A stretch of 64,000 bases of DNA. Source: Pseudoflavonifractor sp. AF19-9AC (GTDB lineage Bacteria; Bacillota; Clostridia; Oscillospirales; Oscillospiraceae). Location: the NCBI RefSeq assembly GCF_003478995.1, contig NZ_QUGI01000004.1, positions 44,497-108,496 of the forward strand, written 5' to 3'. The notes below the pieces were generated by a model. It saw nothing but the letters and a program-made list of their open reading frames with translations, ran no database searches and had not been told where the DNA came from. Within the stretch, counting starts at the first letter, position 1, and each line of letters starts with the position of its first letter. A program made the translations under genes and the position numbers. This document shows positions 22,910 through 31,715 of the stretch, in pieces.

Positions 22910-23986
22910 ATGAAGACACTGGCGGTCAATACCTCCCGGCCCTATGAAATTCAGATTGAGCGGGGCGCCCTGGACCGGGCGGGGGAGCTGTGCGCTAAGG
23001 CACTTCCCCGGGCCAAAAAGCTGGCGGTGGTCACCGACAGCAACGTGGAGCCCCTGTACCTGGACCAGACGGTGGACAGCCTGAGCAAAGCGGGCTTCCA
23101 GGTCCAGAGCTTTTCCATCCCCGCCGGGGAGGCCTCCAAGAACGCCGGGCAGCTGGTTCGTCTGTGGGAGGAGCTGATGGCCTTCGGCATGACCCGTACC
23201 GACGCTGTGGTGGCCCTGGGCGGCGGGGTGGTGGGAGACCTGGCGGGCTTTGTGGCCGCCACCCTCCTGCGGGGCGTGGACTTTGTCCAGATTCCTACCA
23301 CTCTTCTGGCTCAGGTGGACTCCTCAGTGGGGGGGAAGGTGGCCATTGACCTCCAGGCGGGCAAGAACCTGGCCGGGGCCTTCTGGCAGCCCAGCCTGGT
23401 GATCATCGACCCGGACTGTCTCAATACCCTGCCCGACCGGACCTTCTCCGATGGCATGGCCGAGGTCATCAAATACGGCTGCATCCTGGACGACGACCTG
23501 TTTGAGCTATTGGACCGGTGCGGTAGCCGGGCAGGGGTGATGGAACACATTGAGGACGTGGTCTACACCTGCTGCGACCTGAAGCGCCGGGTGGTGGTGG
23601 AGGACGAACGGGACACCGGCGCCCGTCAGCTGCTGAACTTCGGCCACACCATCGGCCATGCCTTTGAGCTGGCTGGACACTATGAGACCTGGACCCACGG
23701 CCAGGGGGTGGCCGCCGGCATGAACTGGGCGGCCCAGCTGGGTGTTGGCCTGGGCGTGACGCCCCCGGAGGCGGTAGAGCGCATTCAGGAGATTTTGAAG
23801 AAGTACGACCTGCCTCTGGACATTCCCTGTCCCTGGGACACCATGACCCGGGCGGTGAGGCTGGACAAAAAACGGACGGGTGACAGCATCCACCTGATTC
23901 TTCTGGAAAAGCTGGGCAGGGCAGTGCGCCGGAAGATGACCCGGGACGAGCTTCTGGGCCTGCTGGAGCCCATGTGCGGGAGATGA
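22910..23986 (+). CDS. aroB: 3-dehydroquinate synthase
   Basis: 358 residues, NAD- and metal-dependent second enzyme of the shikimate pathway. Seen: the NAD loop GGGVVGDLAGFVAAT, IPTTLLAQVDSSVGGKVAID, the metal ligand glutamate in AEVIKYG and the histidine pair in FGHTIGHAFE. It starts two bases after the DAHP synthase stop. Confidence 0.97.
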   Translation: MKTLAVNTSRPYEIQIERGALDRAGELCAKALPRAKKLAVVTDSNVEPLYLDQTVDSLSKAGFQVQSFSIPAGEASKNAGQLVRLWEELMAFGMTRTDAVVALGGGVVGDLAGFVAATLLRGVDFVQIPTTLLAQVDSSVGGKVAIDLQAGKNLAGAFWQPSLVIIDPDCLNTLPDRTFSDGMAEVIKYGCILDDDLFELLDRCGSRAGVMEHIEDVVYTCCDLKRRVVVEDERDTGARQLLNFGHTIGHAFELAGHYETWTHGQGVAAGMNWAAQLGVGLGVTPPEAVERIQEILKKYDLPLDIPCPWDTMTRAVRLDKKRTGDSIHLILLEKLGRAVRRKMTRDELLGLLEPMCGR

Positions 23987-23991
23987 GCAGT

Positions 23992-25227
23992 ATGAACGTC
24001 AAAATCCAACCGGGCAAACTAAAGGGGGCGGTGACGCCGCCTCCCAGCAAAAGCCAGGCCCACCGGGTCATTCTGGCCGCCGCCCTGGCAAAGGGGAAAA
24101 GCCGGCTGGAGAACGTGGCCTTTTCCCAGGATATCCTGGCTACTCTGAGCTGTGTCCGGGCCCTGGGAGCCCGGTGGGAGCAGAAAGGGGAGCGGACCCT
24201 GGAGATTACCGGCATGGGGGGCGTCTTCCGACCAGGTAAGGAGCTGCCCCGCTTTGACTGCGGGGAGTCCGGTTCTACCCTGCGTTTTCTCATCCCCATC
24301 GCCCTTGCAGTGGCCGGAGGCGGCGTGTTTACTGGCCGCGGACGGCTGATGGAGCGGCCCCAGGAACCCTACATGAACCTGTTCCGTGAGAAGGGAATTG
24401 CGTGGGAGCAGGAGGGCGACACCTTAACAGTGCGGGGACGGCTGGGGGCGGGGGAGTATGCGCTCCCGGGCAACGTGTCCAGCCAGTTTTTCACTGGACT
24501 TCTCTACGCTCTGCCCCTGGTGGAGGGGGAGTCCCGCATTGTGCCCACCACTCCGGTGGAGAGCCGGGACTACATCGCCATGACGCTGGACGCTCTGGCC
24601 GGGGCGGGTGTCACAGTGACTGAACCGCATATGAATGTAAAGTGCTTTCGCATGACGGGAAAAATGGATTATCAGGCGGGCAACCGCACCGTGGAGTCCG
24701 ACTGGTCCCAGGCCGCTTTTTGGTACGCGGCCAACTTCCTGGGCAGCGAGGTCACCATTCAGGAGATGAACCCCTACTCCGCCCAGGGGGACAAGGCGGT
24801 GTCTGCTTTTTACTGGAAGCTGGCCCGACCGGGGGACGTGGAGCTGGACGTGTCCCAGTACCCCGACCTGGTGCCTCCGCTGGCAGTCATGGCGGCGGTG
24901 CGCCGGGGGACGGCACGGCTCACCAACGCGGCCCGGCTGCGGATGAAGGAGAGCGACCGCCTCGCCTCGGTGACAGCAGCCCTCACCGCCCTAGGAGCGG
25001 ATATGGAAGAGGGACCGGACAGCCTGACCATCCACGGCCTGGACCACCTGGCGGGGGGCGGCGTGGTGGACAGCCACAACGACCACCGTATCGCCATGAT
25101 GACCGCCGTAGCCGCCGCTGCCTGTGAGAATCCCGTCACCCTGGAGGGGGCGGAGTGTGTGGCCAAGTCCTACCCCGAGTTCTGGGACCACTATCAAAAG
25201 CTGGGAGGGAGCGTAAATGTCCTCTGA
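23992..25227 (+). CDS. aroA: 3-phosphoshikimate 1-carboxyvinyltransferase (EPSP synthase), divergent
   Basis: 411 residues from the ATG at 23992, nine bases after GGGAG; an ATG at 23983 is possible but sits directly on that site. Two-domain inverse barrel. Motifs: PPSKSQAHRVILAAAL (the usual form is KSISHR), CGESGSTLRFLI (usually GNSGTxxR), SDWSQAAFW, and RLRMKESDRLAS with the catalytic lysine region. The two substrate-loop motifs differ from the E. coli class I sequence, so glyphosate sensitivity should not be assumed. It ends 11 bases inside the next gene. Confidence 0.95.
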   Translation: MNVKIQPGKLKGAVTPPPSKSQAHRVILAAALAKGKSRLENVAFSQDILATLSCVRALGARWEQKGERTLEITGMGGVFRPGKELPRFDCGESGSTLRFLIPIALAVAGGGVFTGRGRLMERPQEPYMNLFREKGIAWEQEGDTLTVRGRLGAGEYALPGNVSSQFFTGLLYALPLVEGESRIVPTTPVESRDYIAMTLDALAGAGVTVTEPHMNVKCFRMTGKMDYQAGNRTVESDWSQAAFWYAANFLGSEVTIQEMNPYSAQGDKAVSAFYWKLARPGDVELDVSQYPDLVPPLAVMAAVRRGTARLTNAARLRMKESDRLASVTAALTALGADMEEGPDSLTIHGLDHLAGGGVVDSHNDHRIAMMTAVAAAACENPVTLEGAECVAKSYPEFWDHYQKLGGSVNVL

Positions 25228-26329
25228 ATTTGGAAAGAATATCCATGTATCCATTTTCGGCCAGTCACACGCCCCTGCCATTGGAGTGTGCGTGGACGGA
25301 CTGCCCGCCGGAGAGCGGGTGGACCTGGAGGAACTGGGCCGGTTTTTGAGCCGCCGGGCCCCTGGACACAGCGACGTGTCCACCCCCCGGAAGGAGGCGG
25401 ACCTGCCCAAAATCCTGTGCGGCCTGGTGGACGGGGTGACCTGCGGAGCCCCGCTGGCGGCGGTGATTGAAAACACCAACACCCGCTCTCAGGACTACGA
25501 CAATCTGAAGGACGTGCCCCGGCCCGGACACGCCGACTATACCGCCCAGGTGCGGTACGGAGGTTGGCAGGACGCGGCGGGGGGCGGCCACTTCTCCGGG
25601 CGGCTTACAGCCCCCCTGTGCATTGCCGGAGGCATCGCGCTCCAGATTCTGTCCCGCCGGGGCATCCGGGTGGACGCCCACATCCAGAGCATCGCAGGGA
25701 TTCAGGATAAACCCTTCTGCCCGACGGGTGAGAAAGGAGAACTCCTTGATAGTATAAAGACTGCCTCACTCCCGGTGTTGGACCCAGAGGCTGGGGAGAA
25801 GATGCACCAGAAAATTCTGGAGGCCAGAAGTCAGTGTAACTCAGTAGGGGGCGTGGTGGAGTGTATGGTCACCGGCCTGCCCGCTGGGCTGTGCGGCCCC
25901 CTCTTCGGCGGAATGGAGAGTCGCATGGCGGCGGCCATCTTCGGCATCCCGGCAGTGAAGGGCGTGGAATTTGGCGCCGGTTTTGAGGCAGCGGAGATGC
26001 TGGGCTCGGAGCACAATGACCCCTTTGTGGTGGAGGACGGGCAGATCCGCACCGCCACCAACTACGCCGGGGGTATCCTGGGGGGGATCACCACAGGAAT
26101 GCCGCTGGTGTTCCGGGCGGCCTTTAAGCCTACGCCCTCCATCGCCCGGGAGCAGGACAGCGTGTCCCTCCGACGGATGGAGCCTGCCAAGCTGCAGGTA
26201 AAGGGCCGTCACGACCCCTGTGTGGTGCCTCGGGCGGTGCCGGTGGTGGAGGCCGCTGCGGCACTGGTGGTGCTGGACGTCCTGCTGGACGCGCCGGCCC
26301 GTCTGCCCGATACAGCAGACAACAAGTAA
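25217..26329 (+). CDS. aroC: Chorismate synthase
   Basis: 370 residues, FMN-dependent final step to chorismate. Motifs: FGQSHAPAIGVCVDGLPAG, the SRRAPGHSDVSTPRKEAD segment, GGHFSGRLTAPLCIAGGIA, and KGRHDPCVVPRAVPVVEA near the end, with the catalytic HD pair. It overlaps aroA by 11 bases. The stop is followed by a short spacer to pheA. Confidence 0.97.
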   Translation: MSSEFGKNIHVSIFGQSHAPAIGVCVDGLPAGERVDLEELGRFLSRRAPGHSDVSTPRKEADLPKILCGLVDGVTCGAPLAAVIENTNTRSQDYDNLKDVPRPGHADYTAQVRYGGWQDAAGGGHFSGRLTAPLCIAGGIALQILSRRGIRVDAHIQSIAGIQDKPFCPTGEKGELLDSIKTASLPVLDPEAGEKMHQKILEARSQCNSVGGVVECMVTGLPAGLCGPLFGGMESRMAAAIFGIPAVKGVEFGAGFEAAEMLGSEHNDPFVVEDGQIRTATNYAGGILGGITTGMPLVFRAAFKPTPSIAREQDSVSLRRMEPAKLQVKGRHDPCVVPRAVPVVEAAAALVVLDVLLDAPARLPDTADNK

Positions 26330-26365
26330 TGGTTTATCGATCGATTGAATAGGAGGCTGAAGAAC

Positions 26366-27517
26366 ATGAGTGAAGAGCTGGAAGTACTGCGGGAACGCAT
26401 TGACAACATTGACAAGCAGATGGTGGAGCTGTTCAAGCAGCGCATGGAAACCGCCGGTGAAATTGCGGACTACAAGCTGGCCAAAAGCCTGCCGGTCTAC
26501 GCCGCCGCCCGGGAGCGTGCCCTGCTGGGCAAGGTAGGAGAGCAGGCGGGGGAGGAGCTGGCTGACTACGCCCAGTCGGTGTACCGCAGCATCCTCTCCG
26601 TCAGCCGTTCCTATCAGTACGGACGGGTGGGCGGTACTTCCCGGGTCTATGACAACATCCACAAGGCGTTGGAGACAACCCCGTCCCTGTTCCCCCAGCG
26701 GCCCACGGTGGCCTGCCAGGGCATTGAAGGGGCCTACTCCCAGATCGCCTGTGACCGCCTCTTCAAGGCGCCTACCATCATGTACTTCCAGACCTTCGAC
26801 CACGTGTTCAAGGCGGTGGAGAGCGGCATGTGCCAGTACGGCATCCTGCCCATCGAAAACAGCACCGCTGGCTCCGTGAAGGCGGTGTACGACCTGATGC
26901 TGCGGCACAACTTCTACATTGTCCGCTCCGCCCGGCTGAAGGTGAGCCACAACCTGCTGGCCAAGCACGGCACCGACCTGTCTCAGGTGAAGGAGATTTT
27001 CTCCCACGAGCAGGCCATCAACCAGTGCGCCGGCTACCTGGCGGGGCTGAAGGACGTGAAGGTTACCGTGGTGGAGAATACCGCCACCGCCTCCCGCATG
27101 GTGGCCGAGTCCGACCGCACCGACGTGGCCGCCCTGTCCTCCCGGTTCTGCGCCGAGCACTACGGCCTGAACATTCTCCAGGAGAACGTCCAGGACCAGG
27201 ACAACAACTACACCCGGTTCATCTGCATCTCCAAGAAGCTGGAGATCTACCCCGGGGCGGATCGCACCTCCCTCATGATCACTCTGCCCCACAAGCCGGG
27301 TACTCTTTATAATGTACTGGCCAAGTTCTACGCCCTGAACATCAACCTCCAGAAGCTGGAGAGCCGCCCCCTGCCTGAGCGGGAGTTCGAGTTCATGTTC
27401 TACTTCGACATCGACGCCTCGGTGTACGCCCCCGAGGTGGAGAAGCTGTTCCGGGACCTGGAGGCGGAGAGTGAACAGATGCGCTATCTGGGCACCTATA
27501 ACGAGGTCATCTGCTGA
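26366..27517 (+). CDS. pheA: Bifunctional chorismate mutase / prephenate dehydratase (P-protein)
   Basis: 383 residues from the ATG at 26366 (AGGAGG nine bases upstream). An AroQ-type chorismate mutase helix bundle fills about 1-90 (LRERIDNIDKQMVELFKQR); prephenate dehydratase spans about 105-285 (CQGIEGAYSQIA, ILPIENSTAGSV, and TRFICISKK at its end); a C-terminal ACT domain follows with KPGTLYNVL and ESRP, the motifs that bind phenylalanine for feedback inhibition. It converts chorismate to phenylpyruvate. Its presence explains why the operon leader senses Phe. The stop overlaps the next start (TGATG). Confidence 0.96.
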   Translation: MSEELEVLRERIDNIDKQMVELFKQRMETAGEIADYKLAKSLPVYAAARERALLGKVGEQAGEELADYAQSVYRSILSVSRSYQYGRVGGTSRVYDNIHKALETTPSLFPQRPTVACQGIEGAYSQIACDRLFKAPTIMYFQTFDHVFKAVESGMCQYGILPIENSTAGSVKAVYDLMLRHNFYIVRSARLKVSHNLLAKHGTDLSQVKEIFSHEQAINQCAGYLAGLKDVKVTVVENTATASRMVAESDRTDVAALSSRFCAEHYGLNILQENVQDQDNNYTRFICISKKLEIYPGADRTSLMITLPHKPGTLYNVLAKFYALNINLQKLESRPLPEREFEFMFYFDIDASVYAPEVEKLFRDLEAESEQMRYLGTYNEVIC

Positions 27518-28749
27518 TGGAGGGCGGCTTGGAGTACGGGCTTATTGGGGAGAAGCTGGGCCACAGCTTTTCCCCGGCCATCCACCGCCGCCTGGCGGGC
27601 TATGACTACCGCCTGGTGGAGCTGCGGCCGGAGGAGCTGGGCCCCTTTCTGGAGAGCGGGGCCTTCTGGGGCCTGAATGTGACCATACCCTATAAAAAGG
27701 CGGTCATTCCCTACTGCCAGGAGCTGACTCCACAGGCCCGGCGCATCGGCAGCGTCAACACCATTGTCCGCCGGGCAGACGGCACCCTGCTGGGCCACAA
27801 CACAGACTACGACGGCTTTGTCTGGATGCTCCGTTCCGCCGGGGCCCAAGTGGCGGGGAAGAAGGCCCTGATTCTGGGCACCGGCGGCGTGTCCCTTACG
27901 GTGAAAACGGTGCTGGAAGACCTGGGGGCGAGAGAGATTGTATTCATTTCCCGCTCCGGTGAGGACAATTACGAAAATCTGGACCGTCACGCCGACGCCC
28001 AGATCGTCGTCAACGCTACCCCGGTGGGGATGTATCCCAACACCGACGCATCCCCGGTGGACCTGTCCCGCTTCCCTCGGCTGGAGGGGGCCTTTGACCT
28101 CATCTACAACCCTGCCCGGACCCGGTTCCTGCTCCAGGCGGAGGAACGGGGCCTGTGCCGGGCCAATGGTCTGGGCATGCTGGTGGCCCAGGCCAAGGCG
28201 GCGGCGGAGCTCTTCCTGGGGATCCGTCTCCCCGACAGCAAGGTGGAGGAGATTACCCGGGAGATGGAGAGAGAAACCTGCAACTTGCTGCTCATCGGCA
28301 TGCCCGGGTGCGGCAAGAGCACCGTGGGCCGGGCGCTGGCCGAGCGTTTGGGGCGGCAGCTGGTGGACCTGGACGAGCTCATTGAGCGGGAGACGGTGCG
28401 CTCCATTCCCGACATCTTTGCCCGGGAGGGGGAGGTGTACTTCCGCCGTCTGGAGCACGACGCCCTGTGCCGGGTGGGCCGGGAGTCGGGGCTGATCATC
28501 GCCGCCGGCGGGGGCATTGTGACCCAGCCGGACAACCTGGCTCCCATGCGGCAGAACTCCACTGTCATTTTCCTCAAGCGGGACGTGAGCCTGCTGCCGG
28601 TGGAAGGACGGCCCGTGTCCCAGGCCAATAATCTGCAGGAGCTCTACCGCCGCAGACTGCCCCTCTATGAGGCGGCCAGTGACCTGGAAGTAGAGAACCA
28701 CCGGGTAGAGGACTCCGTGGAGGAAATCATCAGGAGGCTTGGCTTATGA
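27517..28749 (+). CDS. Fused shikimate dehydrogenase–shikimate kinase (AroE-AroK)
   Basis: 410 residues with two enzymes in one chain. AroE part (about 1-245): GHSFSPAIH (15-23), NVTIPYK (54-60) with the catalytic lysine, GHNTDYDG (93-100), GTGGVS (121-126) for NADP, and NATPVGMYP (166-174). AroK part (about 253-410): P-loop GMPGCGKST (261-269), DLDELIE (284-290) and GGGIV (331-335). They catalyse consecutive-type steps, reducing dehydroshikimate and then phosphorylating shikimate. The join is continuous with no frameshift. It overlaps pheA by one base and aroQ by four. Confidence 0.94.
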   Translation: MEGGLEYGLIGEKLGHSFSPAIHRRLAGYDYRLVELRPEELGPFLESGAFWGLNVTIPYKKAVIPYCQELTPQARRIGSVNTIVRRADGTLLGHNTDYDGFVWMLRSAGAQVAGKKALILGTGGVSLTVKTVLEDLGAREIVFISRSGEDNYENLDRHADAQIVVNATPVGMYPNTDASPVDLSRFPRLEGAFDLIYNPARTRFLLQAEERGLCRANGLGMLVAQAKAAAELFLGIRLPDSKVEEITREMERETCNLLLIGMPGCGKSTVGRALAERLGRQLVDLDELIERETVRSIPDIFAREGEVYFRRLEHDALCRVGRESGLIIAAGGGIVTQPDNLAPMRQNSTVIFLKRDVSLLPVEGRPVSQANNLQELYRRRLPLYEAASDLEVENHRVEDSVEEIIRRLGL

Positions 28750-29189
28750 AGCTGCTTGTCATTAACGGACCCAATCTGAATATGCTGGGCATCCGGGAGC
28801 CGGACATCTACGGCCGGCAGGATTATAAGGCTCTGATCGCCCTGATTGAGGAGACCTGTGCCCGTCTTGGGGTGGAGGTGGAGTGCTTCCAGTCCAACCA
28901 CGAGGGGGCCATTGTGGACCGCATCCAGGCCGCCTATGGCCGGGAGGATGCCATCGTGATCAATCCCGCCGCCTATACCCACACCAGTGTGGCTATTCTG
29001 GACGCGCTGAAGGCAGTAGGCCTGCCGGCGGTGGAGGTCCACCTGTCCGACGTGAAGAGCCGGGAGGACTTCCGGCAGATCTCCTACGCCGGAAAGGCCT
29101 GCGAAAAGACCATCATGGGCAAGGGCTTCCAGGGCTATGTAGAGGCCATTGAATATCTGGCTGGGCGCTGCGGCGCATCCCAAAACTGA
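28746..29189 (+). CDS. aroQ: 3-dehydroquinate dehydratase, type II
   Basis: 147 residues, the usual size of the dodecameric type II enzyme. GPNLNMLGIREPDIYG (about 8-23) carries the catalytic arginine and tyrosine, INPAAYTHTSVA the substrate loop and EVHLS the catalytic histidine. It is the last gene of the operon and overlaps the fusion gene by ATGA. A type II enzyme substitutes for AroD. Confidence 0.97.
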   Translation: MKLLVINGPNLNMLGIREPDIYGRQDYKALIALIEETCARLGVEVECFQSNHEGAIVDRIQAAYGREDAIVINPAAYTHTSVAILDALKAVGLPAVEVHLSDVKSREDFRQISYAGKACEKTIMGKGFQGYVEAIEYLAGRCGASQN

Positions 29190-29194
29190 TTGAA

Positions 29195-29230
29195 AAAGCC
29201 GCGCGGTATCCGCGCGGCTTTCCCCTTTTT
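29195..29230 (+). terminator. Intrinsic terminator of the aromatic operon
   Basis: AAAGCCGCGCGG (29195-29206) pairs with CCGCGCGGCTTT (29210-29221) around a TAT loop, then CCCCTTTTT. Confidence 0.9.
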
Positions 29231-29305
29231 AGGCAGAAAAGGAGGGGCAGGAAACGATCAGGGAGGGCGGCAGAGCGCCGCAGATTGGTTTTTCGGTGGA
29301 ATCCC

Positions 29306-29334
29306 TTGACCTTCCCAGGGGAAACTGGCATAAT
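29306..29334 (+). promoter_or_regulatory. SigA-type promoter for thrC
   Basis: TTGACC (29306-29311), 17-base spacer, CATAAT (29329-29334), with an additional TATAAT starting at 29334. Confidence 0.7.
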
Positions 29335-29398
29335 ATAATATCAAGTGTATGCGCTGCCCCCGGGCAGCTTCAGTTTGACACAGATGGGAGATTTTACG

Positions 29399-30883
29399 AT
29401 GCAATACACCAGCACAAGAGATACTTCCGTCCGCTTCACTGCCTCCCAGGCCATTTCCCAGGGCCTGGCGTCAGACGGCGGCCTGCTGACCCCCTGTTAC
29501 ATCCCCAAGCTTCCGGGCAGCGCCCTAGAGGATCTGAAGGGTATGTCCTATCAGCAGCGGGCCATTTACATTATGAAGCAGTTTCTGGAGGAGTTTTCCG
29601 TCAAGGAGCTCACGGACTTTGCCGGCGCCGCCTATGGTCCGGCGAAGTTTGATACCCCTGCGGTGGCTCCGGTGCGGACGCTGAACGATAACACCCACTG
29701 CCTGGAGCTGTGGCACGGCCCCACCTGTGCCTTCAAGGACATGGCCCTGCAGATGCTGCCCCATCTGCTCACTGCCTCCCTCACCAAGACGGAGGAGTTC
29801 AAGACCGTGTTCATTCTGGTAGCCACCTCCGGTGACACGGGTAAGGGCGCTCTGGCCGGCTTCCAGGACGTGCCCCGGACCAAGATTCTGGTCTTCTATC
29901 CCAAGGATGGCGTGTCCCAGGTGCAGCAGCTGCAGATGATCACCCAGGAGGGAGACAATGTGGGCGTGGCCGCCGTCCAGGGCAACTTTGACGATGCCCA
30001 GACTGGCGTCAAGCGCCTCTTCTCCGACGAGAAGCTGCGCCAGACCCTGGCAGAGAAGGGCTATTTCTTCTCCTCGGCCAACTCCATCAACTGGGGCCGG
30101 GTGCTGCCTCAGATCGTGTACTATGTCTCCGCCTACTGCGACCTGCTGCGGGACGAAAAGATCACTGCCGGCCAGCCCATCAATGTCTGCGTGCCCACTG
30201 GCAATTTCGGCAACATCCTGGCCGCCTACTATGCCCGGGAGATGGGCGTGCCCATTGCCAAGCTGATCTGTGCCTCCAACAGCAACAACGTCCTCACCGA
30301 CTTCATCTGTACCGGCACCTACGACCGGAACCGTACCTTCTATAATACCATGTCTCCCTCCATGGACATTCTCATCTCCTCCAACCTGGAGCGGCTTCTG
30401 CTGGCTATGACCCAGGATGTGGACGAGGTAAAGGGCTACATGGAGCAGCTGAACGCCACCGGCCGCTACCAGGTTAGCGATGTGGTGCGGGAGAAGATCC
30501 AGAAGCTGTTCTGCGGCTACTGCTGCGACGACCAGGAGACCCAGAAGGTCATCGGCCAGGTGTACGGCAAGTACCAGTACCTCATTGACCCCCACACCGC
30601 CGTGGCTGTGTCCGCCCTGGAGCAGTATCGGGCCGAGACCGGGGACAACACCCCCTGCGTGGTGGTGTCCACCGCCAGCCCCTTCAAGTTCTGCGACAGC
30701 GTGCTGGAGGCCCTGGGAGAGAAGGAAATTGCCCCTGGCCTGGACGCCCTGGATCAGCTGGCGGAAAAGACCGGCCTGCCCGCGCCCGCTCCTCTGGCCT
30801 CTCTGCGGAACAAGGCGGTCCGCTTCACCCAGGAGGTGGACAAGGAGCGCATGGAGGACGCGGTGCTGTCCATGCTGGAGTGA
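29399..30883 (+). CDS. thrC: Threonine synthase
   Basis: 494 residues from the ATG at 29399 (GGGAG eight bases upstream). PLP enzyme of fold type II; the Schiff-base lysine is in CAFKDMALQ, and the phosphate-binding and cofactor loops read ATSGDTGKGAL and PTGNFGNILAAYYA. It makes threonine from O-phosphohomoserine. N-terminal STRDTSVRFTASQAISQGLASDGG is typical of the long form of ThrC. No thrB or hom lies nearby; the ThrH-type phosphotransferase at 6688 could help supply its substrate. Confidence 0.96.
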   Translation: MQYTSTRDTSVRFTASQAISQGLASDGGLLTPCYIPKLPGSALEDLKGMSYQQRAIYIMKQFLEEFSVKELTDFAGAAYGPAKFDTPAVAPVRTLNDNTHCLELWHGPTCAFKDMALQMLPHLLTASLTKTEEFKTVFILVATSGDTGKGALAGFQDVPRTKILVFYPKDGVSQVQQLQMITQEGDNVGVAAVQGNFDDAQTGVKRLFSDEKLRQTLAEKGYFFSSANSINWGRVLPQIVYYVSAYCDLLRDEKITAGQPINVCVPTGNFGNILAAYYAREMGVPIAKLICASNSNNVLTDFICTGTYDRNRTFYNTMSPSMDILISSNLERLLLAMTQDVDEVKGYMEQLNATGRYQVSDVVREKIQKLFCGYCCDDQETQKVIGQVYGKYQYLIDPHTAVAVSALEQYRAETGDNTPCVVVSTASPFKFCDSVLEALGEKEIAPGLDALDQLAEKTGLPAPAPLASLRNKAVRFTQEVDKERMEDAVLSMLE

Positions 30884-30887
30884 GCCT

Positions 30888-31574
30888 ATGGCCCTCTATG
30901 CCATTGGAGACACCCACCTCTCCCTGAGCAGCGACAAGCCTATGGATGTCTTCGGCGGCGGCTGGACCGGCTACGTGGACAAGCTGCGCCGGGGCTTTGA
31001 GGCGGTGGAGCCGGAGGACACCGTGGTGCTGTGCGGGGACCTCTCCTGGGGCATGAGCCTGGAGGAGGCCCGGGAGGACTTCGCCTTTCTGGACAGTCTG
31101 CCGGGGCGGAAGCTGCTGATGAAGGGAAACCACGACTACTGGTGGACCACCGCCCTGAAGATGCGCCGCTTTTTCCAGGAGAATGGGTTTTCCACCCTGG
31201 AGCTGCTCCATAACAACTGCCATTTTTACGGCGACATTGCCCTGTGCGGAACCCGGGGCTGGTTCTACGAGGAGGACCGGGGCGAGCACAGCGCGAAAAT
31301 CTTCAACCGGGAGCTCATCCGTCTGGAGGCATCCCTGAAGGCCGGGGGAGAGAAGGAGAAGTTCTGCTTCCTCCACTACCCGCCCCTGTATCAGGGCTAC
31401 CGCTGTCAGGAGATCATTGACCTTCTGGAGCGGTACGGCGTGACGCGCTGCTATTACGGCCATCTCCACGGCGGAAGTCACCGCCTGGCGGTGTCCGGAC
31501 AGCGGGGAAAGGTGGAATATCACCTGGTCGCGGCGGACTATTTGGGCTTCCAGCCGGAAAAAATTCTGCCGTGA
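30888..31574 (+). CDS. Metallophosphoesterase (calcineurin-like)
   Basis: 228 residues from the ATG at 30888, four bases after the thrC stop, with GGAG inside the thrC end. Full set of metal-binding motifs: GDTHLS, GDLSWGM, GNHDYWW, HYPP and GHLHGG. These give a dinuclear metal phosphoesterase. The close spacing to thrC suggests co-transcription, but the substrate is not indicated. Confidence 0.9.
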   Translation: MALYAIGDTHLSLSSDKPMDVFGGGWTGYVDKLRRGFEAVEPEDTVVLCGDLSWGMSLEEAREDFAFLDSLPGRKLLMKGNHDYWWTTALKMRRFFQENGFSTLELLHNNCHFYGDIALCGTRGWFYEEDRGEHSAKIFNRELIRLEASLKAGGEKEKFCFLHYPPLYQGYRCQEIIDLLERYGVTRCYYGHLHGGSHRLAVSGQRGKVEYHLVAADYLGFQPEKILP

Positions 31575-31607
31575 AGAAAAATTCATGGAAATTTCTTAAA
31601 ATTACTC

Positions 31608-31636
31608 TGGTCAAACAGAGACAAATCTGATAAAAT
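31608..31636 (+). promoter_or_regulatory. SigA-type promoter for tig
   Basis: TGGTCA (31608-31613), 17-base spacer, TAAAAT (31631-31636). Confidence 0.55.
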
Positions 31637-31715
31637 ATCGTGGCGAAAGTAAAAACAAGCGGCGACTGGCTGCCTCAGTGGCAGGCGGTCGGTGCCGACA
31701 GGAGGAAATTGACAA

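Noticed and set aside
25841..27292. 483-codon open frame opposite aroC and pheA
   Set aside because: Antisense shadow of real genes with the same compositional signs. Several other long minus-strand frames (for example opposite tig, topA and trmFO) were rejected for the same reason.
31560..31620. Terminator after the metallophosphoesterase gene
   Set aside because: Only short AT-rich inverted repeats (AAATT/AATTT) are present; too weak to call.
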